9,113 nt of DNA from an uncultured Eubacterium sp. (GTDB taxonomy: Bacteria; Bacillota; Clostridia; Lachnospirales; Lachnospiraceae): positions 1 to 9,113 of the forward strand of contig CALGGT010000019.1 in assembly GCA_937915825.1 (NCBI GenBank). The letters run 5' to 3'. The position numbers and the translations under genes were made by a program. Below, in pieces: positions 1-6,287 of this stretch. Position 1 is the stretch's first letter; the number at the start of each line of letters is the position of its first letter. The notes beneath the pieces were generated by a model. That model was not told the origin of the DNA. It made no database searches and worked only from the letters and a program-made list of their open reading frames with translations.

Positions 1-6
1 GAGGTG
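1..6 (+). promoter_or_regulatory. Ribosome binding site for the AI-2E family gene
   Basis: GAGGTG lies six bases before the ATG at 13. It is a better explanation of these bases than a GTG start at position 4, which would sit inside the binding site. Anything further upstream is outside the window. Confidence 0.6.
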
Positions 7-12
7 GAAAAA

Positions 13-1266
13 ATGGAAAATAAAACAAAGCTAAAAGACAAAGTTCAGATCGTTTTACAAGCGTTGCTGAATAATTGGGCACGTGTGATCTTACTGATCT
101 TACTGTGCACGGTGATCGTAAAACTGGTGCAGGATTGGCACAGTCTGTTCCATTGGATCGGCTCATTATTGGGAGTGCTTGCCCCCTTTATCATTGGAAT
201 TTTGCTAACCCTGATCCTCAGCCAGCCGGTAAGGAGCTGCAGCAATCTGATCCAGAATAAGATCCTAAACAGATTTGATAAATTAAGCAAGGAGAAGAAG
301 GTAAAGATATCCCACCGATTGGGAATTTTTATTGTTTATGCGATTTTATTTATCCTGATCGCCTTCCTGATGGGATATGTAATTCCGGAAGTATCCAAGA
401 GTTTTTCCGATCTTTTTAGCACCGTATCAACCTTTTATAAAAAAATTGTTTACCATAAAGAAGAAGCAAAGACGGAGTATCCGTATCTGCCGGTGGAATG
501 GATCTGGACTTTGTTGACGAAAGTGGTACCTTCGAAGATCATGAGTAGTTATAACGAGGCCCTGCAGGTGATCTTCCCCTACGTATTCTCGATCTCAAGC
601 TCTGTGGTAAATGTTATATTAGATCTTTTCCTGGGGATTATGATATCGATTTATTTATTAGGAGATATTAAAGTCATTGCGCATAAAATGTACCAGGCCA
701 CGATCTTACTGGGCGGAGACCGCCGGGGAAAATTGATCTGGAAAACCATCCTGGGATGTAAGAAAATTTTTGTGGGATTTATCTTTGGAAAATCCATCGA
801 TTCGCTGATCATCGGGATTTTGTGTTTTATCGTAATGAGTATTTTGCAACTGCCTTACGCAATTCTGCTAAGTGTTATTGTAGGCGTTACCAATATGATC
901 CCGTACTTTGGCCCTTTTATCGGGGCGGTTCCCGGCGTGGTGATCTATCTGGTCGTGAATCCCAAAGCAGCGATTATTTTTGTGATCATGTTGTTTGTTT
1001 TGCAGCAATTTGACGGCATGATCTTAGGGCCGAAAATATTGGGGGATCAAACGGGGATCAAACCCATCTTTGTAATTTTAGGAATTACAATCGGAGGGGC
1101 GTATTTCGGGGTATTGGGAATGTTCTTAGGCGTGCCGATCGTGGCAATGATCGTTTATATTACAAAGATGATCTATGAAAATAAAGTGCGTCGCTACATG
1201 CAAAAAAATGTAAAAGAAACCGGGAAGGGCGTACAACTTATGCCAAAGGAACTGGAAGAAAATTAG
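13..1266 (+). CDS. AI-2E family transporter (PF01594-type membrane protein)
   Basis: This 417-residue polytopic membrane protein belongs to the AI-2E family, named after the E. coli autoinducer-2 exporter TqsA/YdgG. Members have been linked to export of small molecules or to Na+/H+ exchange, and the substrate here cannot be told. Visible segments include two N-terminal hydrophobic stretches (about 24-38 and 48-70), another at 103-123, and a cluster from about 188 to 383. The family signature is clear: NMIPYFGPFIG at about 294-304, then GPKILGDQTGIKPIFVILG at about 339-357 and a GMFLGVPIVA-type segment near 369-378. The length is somewhat above the usual 350-380 because of the long region between the third hydrophobic segment and the central cluster. 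The tail is basic and cytoplasmic. The ATG at 13 was preferred over the GTG at 4 because GAGGTG serves as its ribosome binding site. The gene is convergent with trmB, so its own operon lies off the left edge. Confidence 0.9.
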   Translation: MENKTKLKDKVQIVLQALLNNWARVILLILLCTVIVKLVQDWHSLFHWIGSLLGVLAPFIIGILLTLILSQPVRSCSNLIQNKILNRFDKLSKEKKVKISHRLGIFIVYAILFILIAFLMGYVIPEVSKSFSDLFSTVSTFYKKIVYHKEEAKTEYPYLPVEWIWTLLTKVVPSKIMSSYNEALQVIFPYVFSISSSVVNVILDLFLGIMISIYLLGDIKVIAHKMYQATILLGGDRRGKLIWKTILGCKKIFVGFIFGKSIDSLIIGILCFIVMSILQLPYAILLSVIVGVTNMIPYFGPFIGAVPGVVIYLVVNPKAAIIFVIMLFVLQQFDGMILGPKILGDQTGIKPIFVILGITIGGAYFGVLGMFLGVPIVAMIVYITKMIYENKVRRYMQKNVKETGKGVQLMPKELEEN

Positions 1267-1335
1267 CCTCCCGAAAGAGCGAGAATGAGCGAGAAAGAGT
1301 AAAAGGAAACGATCATCTTCCATGATGCCGGAGGC
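1266..1335 (-). terminator. Possible terminator region between convergent genes
   Basis: GCCTCC at 1266-1271 is complementary to GGAGGC at 1330-1335. Inside the long loop ATCAT and ATGAT can pair (about 1312-1326). Read on the minus strand, after trmB, the outer stem is followed by TAATTTTCTT, a modest T-rich tract. The stem is short and the loop long, so this is weak. The start of the left arm is the last base of the AI-2E stop codon. Confidence 0.25.
1273..1297. repeat. Tandem 10-bp repeat forming a purine-rich mirror repeat
   Basis: Two copies of GAGCGAGAAW lie at 1277-1286 and 1287-1296. With the flanking bases they make an exact mirror repeat: GAAAGAGCGAG (1273-1283), AAT, GAGCGAGAAAG (1287-1297). 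The strand is almost all purine. It lies just after the AI-2E stop codon in a convergent intergenic space. Confidence 0.7.
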
Positions 1336-1337
1336 GA

Positions 1338-1979
1338 TCAGGGGCGATGGGCGACCAGTTTAAAGATCGGGTTTCCCATGGAGGAAAAACGTTCCTCGTA
1401 TTCGGTCTGGATATTTCCTTCGTTGTAGGGGCTGTTATGCAGGTCATAGGTGACATAGCGAATGGCCCAGGGCTCCGTATTTTCCACGGACTCCACGGAA
1501 AAATCAAAGAGAGGACGGTTATCGGTTTTAAATTCGATCACACCATCTTTTGCCAAAACAATCTGATACATATTTAAAAAGACGGGTGAAGTCAGTCGTC
1601 TTTTTGAATGCCGGTCTTTGGGCCAAGGGTCGGAAAAATTCAGATAAATACCGGCGATCTCTCCCGGAGCAAAGATGTTTACCAGATTGGCAGCGTCCAT
1701 GCGGAGAAATACCAAATTGGGAAGCTGTAATTGTTCCTGTTTTTGGATGCCGCGAATTAAAACACTGGAATACCGTTCCATGCCGATGTAGTTATGTTCG
1801 GGATGTTCCTTGGCCAAAGTTGTAAGGAATTTTCCCTTTCCCATGCCGATTTCCAGGTAGATGGGATGTTCATTTTGGAAGAGCTGATTCCACTTTCCGG
1901 GATACTCTTCCGGATTTTGGATAACAAAGGGACTTTGCGCGATCTGATCCTTCGCTCCCTTAATATTACGTAAGCGCAT
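1338..1979 (-). CDS. trmB: tRNA (guanine-N7-)-methyltransferase
   Basis: This cytoplasmic enzyme uses S-adenosylmethionine to methylate N7 of G46 in the variable loop of tRNAs. The 213-residue product has the usual TrmB length and the typical start MRLRNIKGAKD. The SAM-binding glycine-rich loop is LEIGMGKGKF at 42-51, with an acidic GMER at 66-69. The family signature NFSDPWPK is at 114-121 and is followed by KRRLT at 126-130. The C-terminal substrate motif TEYEERF is at 192-198. The start at 1979 fits the family and has AAAGGAA 11 bases upstream. The reading frame stays open to 2147, but that would add 56 unrelated residues and run across the dacF promoter and start. The gene is divergent from the carboxypeptidase and convergent with the AI-2E gene, so it is probably transcribed alone. 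No convincing minus-strand promoter was picked out in the 113-bp gap. Confidence 0.95.
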   Translation of the reverse strand: MRLRNIKGAKDQIAQSPFVIQNPEEYPGKWNQLFQNEHPIYLEIGMGKGKFLTTLAKEHPEHNYIGMERYSSVLIRGIQKQEQLQLPNLVFLRMDAANLVNIFAPGEIAGIYLNFSDPWPKDRHSKRRLTSPVFLNMYQIVLAKDGVIEFKTDNRPLFDFSVESVENTEPWAIRYVTYDLHNSPYNEGNIQTEYEERFSSMGNPIFKLVAHRP

Positions 1980-2017
1980 AGCGTGATAGGTTCCTTTCTG
2001 TTTTCGGTAATATACGT

Positions 2018-2047
2018 TTGACCCCAACATCATTAACAGTGTATCAT
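2018..2047 (+). promoter_or_regulatory. Sigma-A-type promoter for the DacF-like gene
   Basis: TTGACC at 2018-2023 (5 of 6 to TTGACA) and TATCAT at 2042-2047 (5 of 6 to TATAAT) are separated by 18 bases. Transcription would start near 2054, leaving a leader of about 40 bases. It sits between the divergent trmB and carboxypeptidase starts. Confidence 0.6.
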
Positions 2048-2076
2048 AAACGCAAAGAAAAACCAACTGAATTTTT

Positions 2077-2082
2077 AAGGAG
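2077..2082 (+). promoter_or_regulatory. Ribosome binding site fixing the carboxypeptidase start
   Basis: AAGGAG ends ten bases before the ATG at 2093, which begins a signal-peptide-like N-terminus. It decides against the longer open frame that begins at 2018. Confidence 0.7.
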
Positions 2083-2092
2083 TAACATAAAG

Positions 2093-3484
2093 ATGAAGAG
2101 GATAAAGTGGACAACATATATAGGGATCTTATTTCTGATCTTGACAAGCTTTGGGATTTTCTATCCCCATACGAATTGTCAGGCTAAAATCCCAGAGGTG
2201 TCGGCGGAGGCGGCCTGTGTGATGGATGTGCAGTCCGGGGCCATTCTGGTGGATAAAAATATGAAAAAAAAGGAATATCCTGCCAGCATCACCAAGATCA
2301 TGACGACGTTGGTTGCGTTAGAAAATTCTTCCCCGGAGGAGATGGTAACCTACGATCAAACGGCCTTTGCCAACTGGGAAAGCGGCGCGTCCAATATTGA
2401 GATCGTGGATGGCGAGGAAATGTCCATGAAAGAAAGTTTATACGGGATCATGCTGGCGTCGGCCAATGAAGCCTGTAACGGTGTGGCTAATTACATCGCC
2501 GGTGATATTGATACATATGTGGGAATGATGAATGCCCGGGCGGAGACTATGGGTTGTGAAAATACGCATTTTTCTAATACCAACGGACTTTTTAATGAGA
2601 GTCATTATACTTGCCCTTACGACATGGCGCTGATCGCCAGAGAGGCAATGAAGAATTCTACTTTTCGAGAAATTGTGGGAACCAAAACGTACCACATGAA
2701 AAAAACAAACAAGCGTAAAAAGGGATATTTATTGAGCAATCATCATAAAATGCTAAACCCGGTGGATATGCCCAAGTACGGGTATGAATACTGTGAAGGC
2801 GGAAAAACCGGTTATACCTGGCGTTGTAAATGGACGCTGGTAACCTATGCGAAGAAGGATAATATGGAGTTGGTTTGCGTAACCATGCGTAGTGACGGCC
2901 CGGCTCCGTTGGAACCGAATTGCTACACGGATACGACGAAATTGTTGAATTATTGTTTTGAAAAATATCAGAAGCAGGAAATACAAACCGCCGGATCTGC
3001 CTGGAAGGATTATGTATTTACCAGGTTTTCACCTTTATATGACCTGGATGATCCTTTGATCTCCTTGGAGGATGGCGCCGGATATATCCTGAAAAAAAAG
3101 GACGATCCCTCTCAGGTTCAGCAGGAAGTTTCGTTCTATGAGACGCCGATCCAGAAAAATGGGAAGATGGCAATCGGTAAAATCGTGATCAAGAATCAGG
3201 ACCAGGTGGTAGGCGGATCCGAAATATTCTATAATCCGACCAAAAAAAATCCGGATCAAACGATCGACCTAAATGTGTGGTACGAAGAGGCAAACGGAGC
3301 ACAAAAGGCTCCGATTTCCTGGAAAAAAGTTGTATGGATCCTCTTTTTAAGTGTGTTCGGACTCGCCGTTCTTTTGCTGGCTTTCTTACGAATCCGGGTG
3401 GTATGGATCCGGAATCAGAGAAAGCGCCGATATCGCTCGCGCGAGCGACAGAATCGGCGCTATAAGGACTATTGGAATTCGTAA
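2093..3484 (+). CDS. D-alanyl-D-alanine carboxypeptidase, DacF-like (peptidase S11)
   Basis: This penicillin-binding protein of the S11 family trims the terminal D-Ala from peptidoglycan pentapeptides outside the membrane and so limits cross-linking. The 463-residue product has a signal-type hydrophobic stretch at about 8-24, with possible cleavage near A31. All three active-site motifs are present: SITK at 65-68 (nucleophile S65, base K68), SAN at 123-125 and KTG at 238-240. The catalytic domain covers about 33-270 and a PBP5-C-like domain about 295-400. A strong transmembrane segment at about 412-433 is followed by a 30-residue, very basic cytoplasmic tail. That anchor differs from the amphipathic helix of classical PBP5. 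The ATG at 2093 has TAAGGAGT upstream and starts a proper signal sequence, whereas the in-frame TTG at 2018 coincides with the promoter. The last codons overlap a strong nested palindrome. The gene could be dacF or another dacA paralogue, so no symbol is given. Confidence 0.93.
   Translation: MKRIKWTTYIGILFLILTSFGIFYPHTNCQAKIPEVSAEAACVMDVQSGAILVDKNMKKKEYPASITKIMTTLVALENSSPEEMVTYDQTAFANWESGASNIEIVDGEEMSMKESLYGIMLASANEACNGVANYIAGDIDTYVGMMNARAETMGCENTHFSNTNGLFNESHYTCPYDMALIAREAMKNSTFREIVGTKTYHMKKTNKRKKGYLLSNHHKMLNPVDMPKYGYEYCEGGKTGYTWRCKWTLVTYAKKDNMELVCVTMRSDGPAPLEPNCYTDTTKLLNYCFEKYQKQEIQTAGSAWKDYVFTRFSPLYDLDDPLISLEDGAGYILKKKDDPSQVQQEVSFYETPIQKNGKMAIGKIVIKNQDQVVGGSEIFYNPTKKNPDQTIDLNVWYEEANGAQKAPISWKKVVWILFLSVFGLAVLLLAFLRIRVVWIRNQRKRRYRSRERQNRRYKDYWNS
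3423..3461 (-). terminator. Nested palindrome in the 3' end of the carboxypeptidase gene; candidate terminator for the convergent gene
   Basis: The outer arms AGCGCCGAT (3423-3431) and ATCGGCGCT (3453-3461) are perfect 9-base complements. Inside them lies an exact 16-base palindrome, TCGCTCGCGCGAGCGA (3433-3448). Together they form a very stable, GC-rich hairpin broken only by a small internal loop. On the minus strand it begins 52 bases after the stop of the coiled-coil gene and is followed by TTTCTCTGATT, a weak U-tract. On the plus strand the following bases are not U-rich. The DNA codes for part of the basic tail of the carboxypeptidase, so it has two jobs at once if it is a terminator. 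Confidence 0.45.
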
Positions 3485-3513
3485 GAGGAATAGTAAAAAT
3501 GGAAAAAGCGGAA

Positions 3514-4047
3514 TTAGTTGCTGTTTTCTTTTATATTCCTTAAATCTTCTTCCAATTGTGCTTTTACCTTGAAGGCGTTGGCAATGGTCTGCATGTCTTC
3601 CAGATAAGGATCACCGTTTGTACCATCCTGGGAGTCTGCACTCTCGTTGGTTTTAGCGTTAAGGTCTCCGTTATCGCCAATTTCAGCGTCAGCGCCAACA
3701 TCGGTGTTGAGTTCTTCGTTAAGACCGGCGTCAACGTCTACACGGACCTCAACGTCAGCGTCAACGTCTTCGTTGATCTCGAAATCAACCTCTTGATCAA
3801 CATCCTCACGGATCTCGGTGTCAACGTCGGAATCCTTACCGGTTTGAACCCCTGCATAGATCCGATCATCTTTGTGGATGCCGTAGTAAGTTTCACCAAT
3901 GGATCGATACGTCTTTTCGATCAAACGTCTCTGACTGCGGATCTTAGCTTTCAAAGCTGTTATTTCTGAGATCTCTTTGGCTTTATCCGAAATCGTATCG
4001 GCAGCATCGGACAATGTTCTGGAAAGTGAATCGAAAAATTCTGACAT
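3514..4047 (-). CDS. Coiled-coil protein with Asp/Val-rich acidic insert, function unknown
   Basis: No function is known to me for this 177-residue cytoplasmic protein. Its ends resemble a group of small clostridial proteins that begin with an FDxLSxTLSD-like segment and then a charged coiled coil (here about 19-60). They close with a second helix (about 146-173, ending in QLEEDLRNIKE). Between them, residues 72-128 are highly acidic: 24 of 57 are Asp or Glu and only two are basic. Val and Asp often alternate, for example in DVDADVEVRVDVDAG at 94-108. No signal peptide, membrane segment or cysteine pair is seen. The start is secure, since TAAGGAGGG lies seven bases before the ATG at 4047. The gene follows the permease by 74 bp on the same strand and lacks a convincing promoter, so cotranscription with the ABC unit is likely. 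The opposite strand is open for 137 codons here only because GAC and GTC are reverse complements. Confidence 0.85.
   Translation of the reverse strand: MSEFFDSLSRTLSDAADTISDKAKEISEITALKAKIRSQRRLIEKTYRSIGETYYGIHKDDRIYAGVQTGKDSDVDTEIREDVDQEVDFEINEDVDADVEVRVDVDAGLNEELNTDVGADAEIGDNGDLNAKTNESADSQDGTNGDPYLEDMQTIANAFKVKAQLEEDLRNIKENSN
3664..3834 (-). repeat. Degenerate short repeats coding for the Asp/Val-rich insert
   Basis: GTCAACGTC (plus strand) recurs at 3730-3738, 3760-3768 and 3820-3828, at spacings of 30 and 60 bases. Related forms such as CTCAACGTCAGC and ATCAACATC lie between. The periodicity is in multiples of three and the frame is kept, which fits expansion by slippage or unequal exchange followed by drift. 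It codes for residues 72-128 of the coiled-coil protein. Confidence 0.6.
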
Positions 4048-4054
4048 AATATAT

Positions 4055-4063
4055 CCCTCCTTA
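4055..4063 (-). promoter_or_regulatory. Strong ribosome binding site for the coiled-coil gene
   Basis: On the minus strand TAAGGAGGG lies seven bases before the ATG at 4047. It shows that the minus strand, not the open antisense frame, carries the real gene. Confidence 0.8.
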
Positions 4064-4076
4064 GTGGATCAGTCTA

Positions 4077-4107
4077 ATAGCGATCGAATCGTTATCTTTT
4101 TTCTTTT
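4077..4107 (+). terminator. Possible plus-strand intrinsic terminator in the gap before the coiled-coil gene
   Basis: ATAGCGAT (4077-4084) and ATCGTTAT (4088-4095) form an 8-base stem with one G-U pair and a three-base loop. C, then TTTTTTCTTTT (4097-4107), follows. No plus-strand gene ends nearby, so it would stop only read-through from the carboxypeptidase gene or an antisense transcript. The stem is weak and AU-rich, so this is tentative. On the minus strand it is an imperfect inverted repeat in the leader of the coiled-coil gene. Confidence 0.3.
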
Positions 4108-4121
4108 GTATTTACGTTTTG

Positions 4122-6287
4122 TTACGTGGGTTTCTCCTCATTGTTACGTCTATTATATCCCGTCCTCTTCTTCGAGTCAATGCTTTTCTTAAGCACGAAA
4201 ATCCCCAAAACCAGAAGCCCTGTCCCCAGGATCGTCCGCAGGAAAAAAGGAAGGATCGAGAAGGATTCTTCCGAGAGAAAAGCGGGAAGGTGATCGGAGA
4301 GTTTGGGAAAATACGTTAGGATAACGGCCATGGAATTATTGCATAGATGCATAAAAATTCCAAGGTAAATACTACGGGTTTTATAGACAACATAAGCCGA
4401 TAAGATTCCTAAGATCATAACAACAAAACTCTGAATCAAGTTCATATGATAAAGGCCGAAAATCCCGGCAGAAACTAAGATGGCAATCCAGGTCGATGTT
4501 TGATTTTTTAAGGTTCCAAAAAGGAATCCCCGGAATAAAACCTCCTCGCAGATAGCCGGTACCAGCGCCGCAAAAATAAGGGCCATGGGAAAGGAAAGAG
4601 ATGTGATCAAACGGGCCATTTCTTCCGAGTGACCGGCGGCGGAGGGGAAAAGTCCGGTAAAGATCACAGATGCGTTCATGGCAAGGAAGAAGCCTCCCAG
4701 CCAAATAAGAAAGGATGCCCCCAGTTCCTTTAAAGTAAATCTGCGAAGGGAAAAAAGTTTCTTAAAATCCGCCTTCATATACCAGGCATATAACACGGAA
4801 AAGACCAGATAAAAAAGTTGGGAAACACCGTTTCCGATCAACCCTAATTTTGTAATAAAATAAGAAGTATAAAACATGGTTAAAAAGCAGACGGTTAAAA
4901 GAAGGATCGCATCGCCTAAATTGGGCATCTGCTTCGGTTTCATATTGGAACGGAAAGCCATTAATTTTAATCCCTTGGAAGTGTTGAACAAAATGTCTTC
5001 TGTGTTGTAAATCCGACTGACGAAAAGGATGGATAAAAAACCATAAAAAATATTGGTGATCAATACCAGAAAAATATACAAATATTCATAGGAAAAAGAG
5101 AATAAATCTTTCACCAGAAGAACCATGTTTACCACTGGGATCAAACTAAAGGGAGCGGAAAGTTTTAAATTGGGAAGCATACCCATATAACCAATGGCCA
5201 TGACGACCAGAAGCAGGGGAGTCAGGTAATTCTCCGCCTCTTTGAAGCTGGATGCCATGGTACAGATTCCCAGGCTGATGGCAGATAAAAATAAGGCAAA
5301 TGCGACGACACACAAAAGTACCAAAAACAGGGCCGGTAAGAAGGTGGCTAAATGAATGGAAAGAGTTTTAGACGCGGCCTGAGCGTTCTGCAACAGGAAG
5401 AATCCAATGATCCCCATGGATAACAGATTTAAAACAGCAGAGATCACCGAGATTGTTGCGGTTGCCAAATATTTACTGATCACAATATCCAGGTTGGAAA
5501 CCGGGAAAGATAAAAGGGTTTCCAAGGTTCCCCGTTCTTTTTCTCCGGTGGTCATATCCACCGCCGGATAGAAAGCCCCCACCATAATTCCAATGATCAG
5601 GATCAGGGGAAGAATCGTGCCCAGGAAAGATCCCATGGTCTTCTCATTGGAAGATAGATTTTTTCGTTGGATCTGAAAGGGATTCAAAATTGCTTCGGCA
5701 TCCATTCCGGCCTGGATCAAGGCCTGCTTTCCCGCTTCTTTCTTAAAGGCTTCCAGAACCTTTTCCGTGGCGTTGGCCGCGTTGGAAGAGGAGGTATCCG
5801 CCTGATAATAAGAGATTACGTATTGTTGATCTGCCGAAAGGGTAACCACAGCGTCGAAGGAACCATCGTCCATAACACTTTGGATGTCCGAATCTTTCAA
5901 AGTTGAGGTTGCGGAATCGGAAGAATGTGGTTGATCGATCGCGGAAGATGTGGCGGAACCCGTAGCGGAACCGGTGGCGGGACCGGTGGCGGAACCCAGG
6001 ATGGATCCGGCGCTGGGACGGTAGTTAACAAAGCGGATGTTTGATGTATGGGACGAGTTAAAATCCCTTAGGGATTCTGCCTGGGTGTTTTCCATATGAA
6101 GGAGACACACCCGGTAGGTAGATTCTGTTTGATCCTTGAGGATGCTGGAACCGATCAGAAGGCCCAGGATCGCCATGACAGGATAAACGACCAGAGGAAT
6201 CAGAAACATCATGACAATGGTCTTTTTATCCCGAAAGAGATCCAGCATTTCTTTTTTGTATAAGATCTTTTGTCGTTGAAAATTCAT
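4122..6287 (-). CDS. ABC-2 permease (NatB-like) fused to a CPBP glutamic endopeptidase
   Basis: This 721-residue membrane protein joins two modules. The N-terminal part (about 1-425) is a NatB-like ABC-2 permease. It has a first helix at about 24-48, an extracellular domain at about 50-215, and the conserved cytoplasmic motif TGEKERGTLETLLSFPVS at 247-264. Several more helices reach to about 425. The C-terminal part (about 455-700) is a CPBP (CAAX protease/Abi) intramembrane protease with all its motifs: EEVLFR (E581, E582, R586), FGLYH (F610, H614) and HLCNN (H647, N651). The catalytic residues are intact, so protease activity is plausible. Substrates are unknown. The extracellular domain contains four GSAT-like repeats at about 98-113 in a Ser/Thr/Ala-rich stretch of about 92-129. 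The ATG overlaps the ATPase stop as ATGA, with a G-rich AAGGGGGG ribosome site upstream. Such fusions are known in Clostridia. NatAB of Bacillus exports Na+, but transport of Na+ here is only an inference. Confidence 0.92.
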   Translation of the reverse strand: MNFQRQKILYKKEMLDLFRDKKTIVMMFLIPLVVYPVMAILGLLIGSSILKDQTESTYRVCLLHMENTQAESLRDFNSSHTSNIRFVNYRPSAGSILGSATGPATGSATGSATSSAIDQPHSSDSATSTLKDSDIQSVMDDGSFDAVVTLSADQQYVISYYQADTSSSNAANATEKVLEAFKKEAGKQALIQAGMDAEAILNPFQIQRKNLSSNEKTMGSFLGTILPLILIIGIMVGAFYPAVDMTTGEKERGTLETLLSFPVSNLDIVISKYLATATISVISAVLNLLSMGIIGFFLLQNAQAASKTLSIHLATFLPALFLVLLCVVAFALFLSAISLGICTMASSFKEAENYLTPLLLVVMAIGYMGMLPNLKLSAPFSLIPVVNMVLLVKDLFSFSYEYLYIFLVLITNIFYGFLSILFVSRIYNTEDILFNTSKGLKLMAFRSNMKPKQMPNLGDAILLLTVCFLTMFYTSYFITKLGLIGNGVSQLFYLVFSVLYAWYMKADFKKLFSLRRFTLKELGASFLIWLGGFFLAMNASVIFTGLFPSAAGHSEEMARLITSLSFPMALIFAALVPAICEEVLFRGFLFGTLKNQTSTWIAILVSAGIFGLYHMNLIQSFVVMILGILSAYVVYKTRSIYLGIFMHLCNNSMAVILTYFPKLSDHLPAFLSEESFSILPFFLRTILGTGLLVLGIFVLKKSIDSKKRTGYNRRNNEEKPT
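5950..5997 (-). repeat. Four tandem 12-bp units coding for Gly-Ser/Pro-Ala-Thr
   Basis: Four head-to-tail 12-base units lie at 5950-5961, 5962-5973, 5974-5985 and 5986-5997 (plus-strand consensus GTGGCGGAACCS). They differ at only one to two positions and code for GSAT, GPAT, GSAT, GSAT in the extracellular domain of the permease. Unit number can change without a frameshift. Confidence 0.9.

Noticed and set aside
1980..2147. 56-codon N-terminal extension of trmB
   Set aside because: It would overlap the carboxypeptidase promoter and start. The family begins at MRLRNIKGAKD, which matches the ATG at 1979.
3720..3830. Repeated GTCAACGTC blocks as a CRISPR array
   Set aside because: The repeats are nine bases, degenerate, in frame and inside a coding sequence. 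There are no uniform spacers.
3556..3969. 137-codon open frame on the plus strand, rich in Val and Asn, looking like a hydrophobic repeat protein
   Set aside because: It is the antisense shadow of the Asp/Val insert (GAC reversed is GTC). It has no ribosome binding site, while the minus-strand frame has a perfect one and family-like ends.
4381..4704. 107-codon minus-strand open frame inside the CPBP part of the permease
   Set aside because: It is an out-of-frame shadow of the intact permease-protease gene, with no ribosome binding site or recognisable domain.
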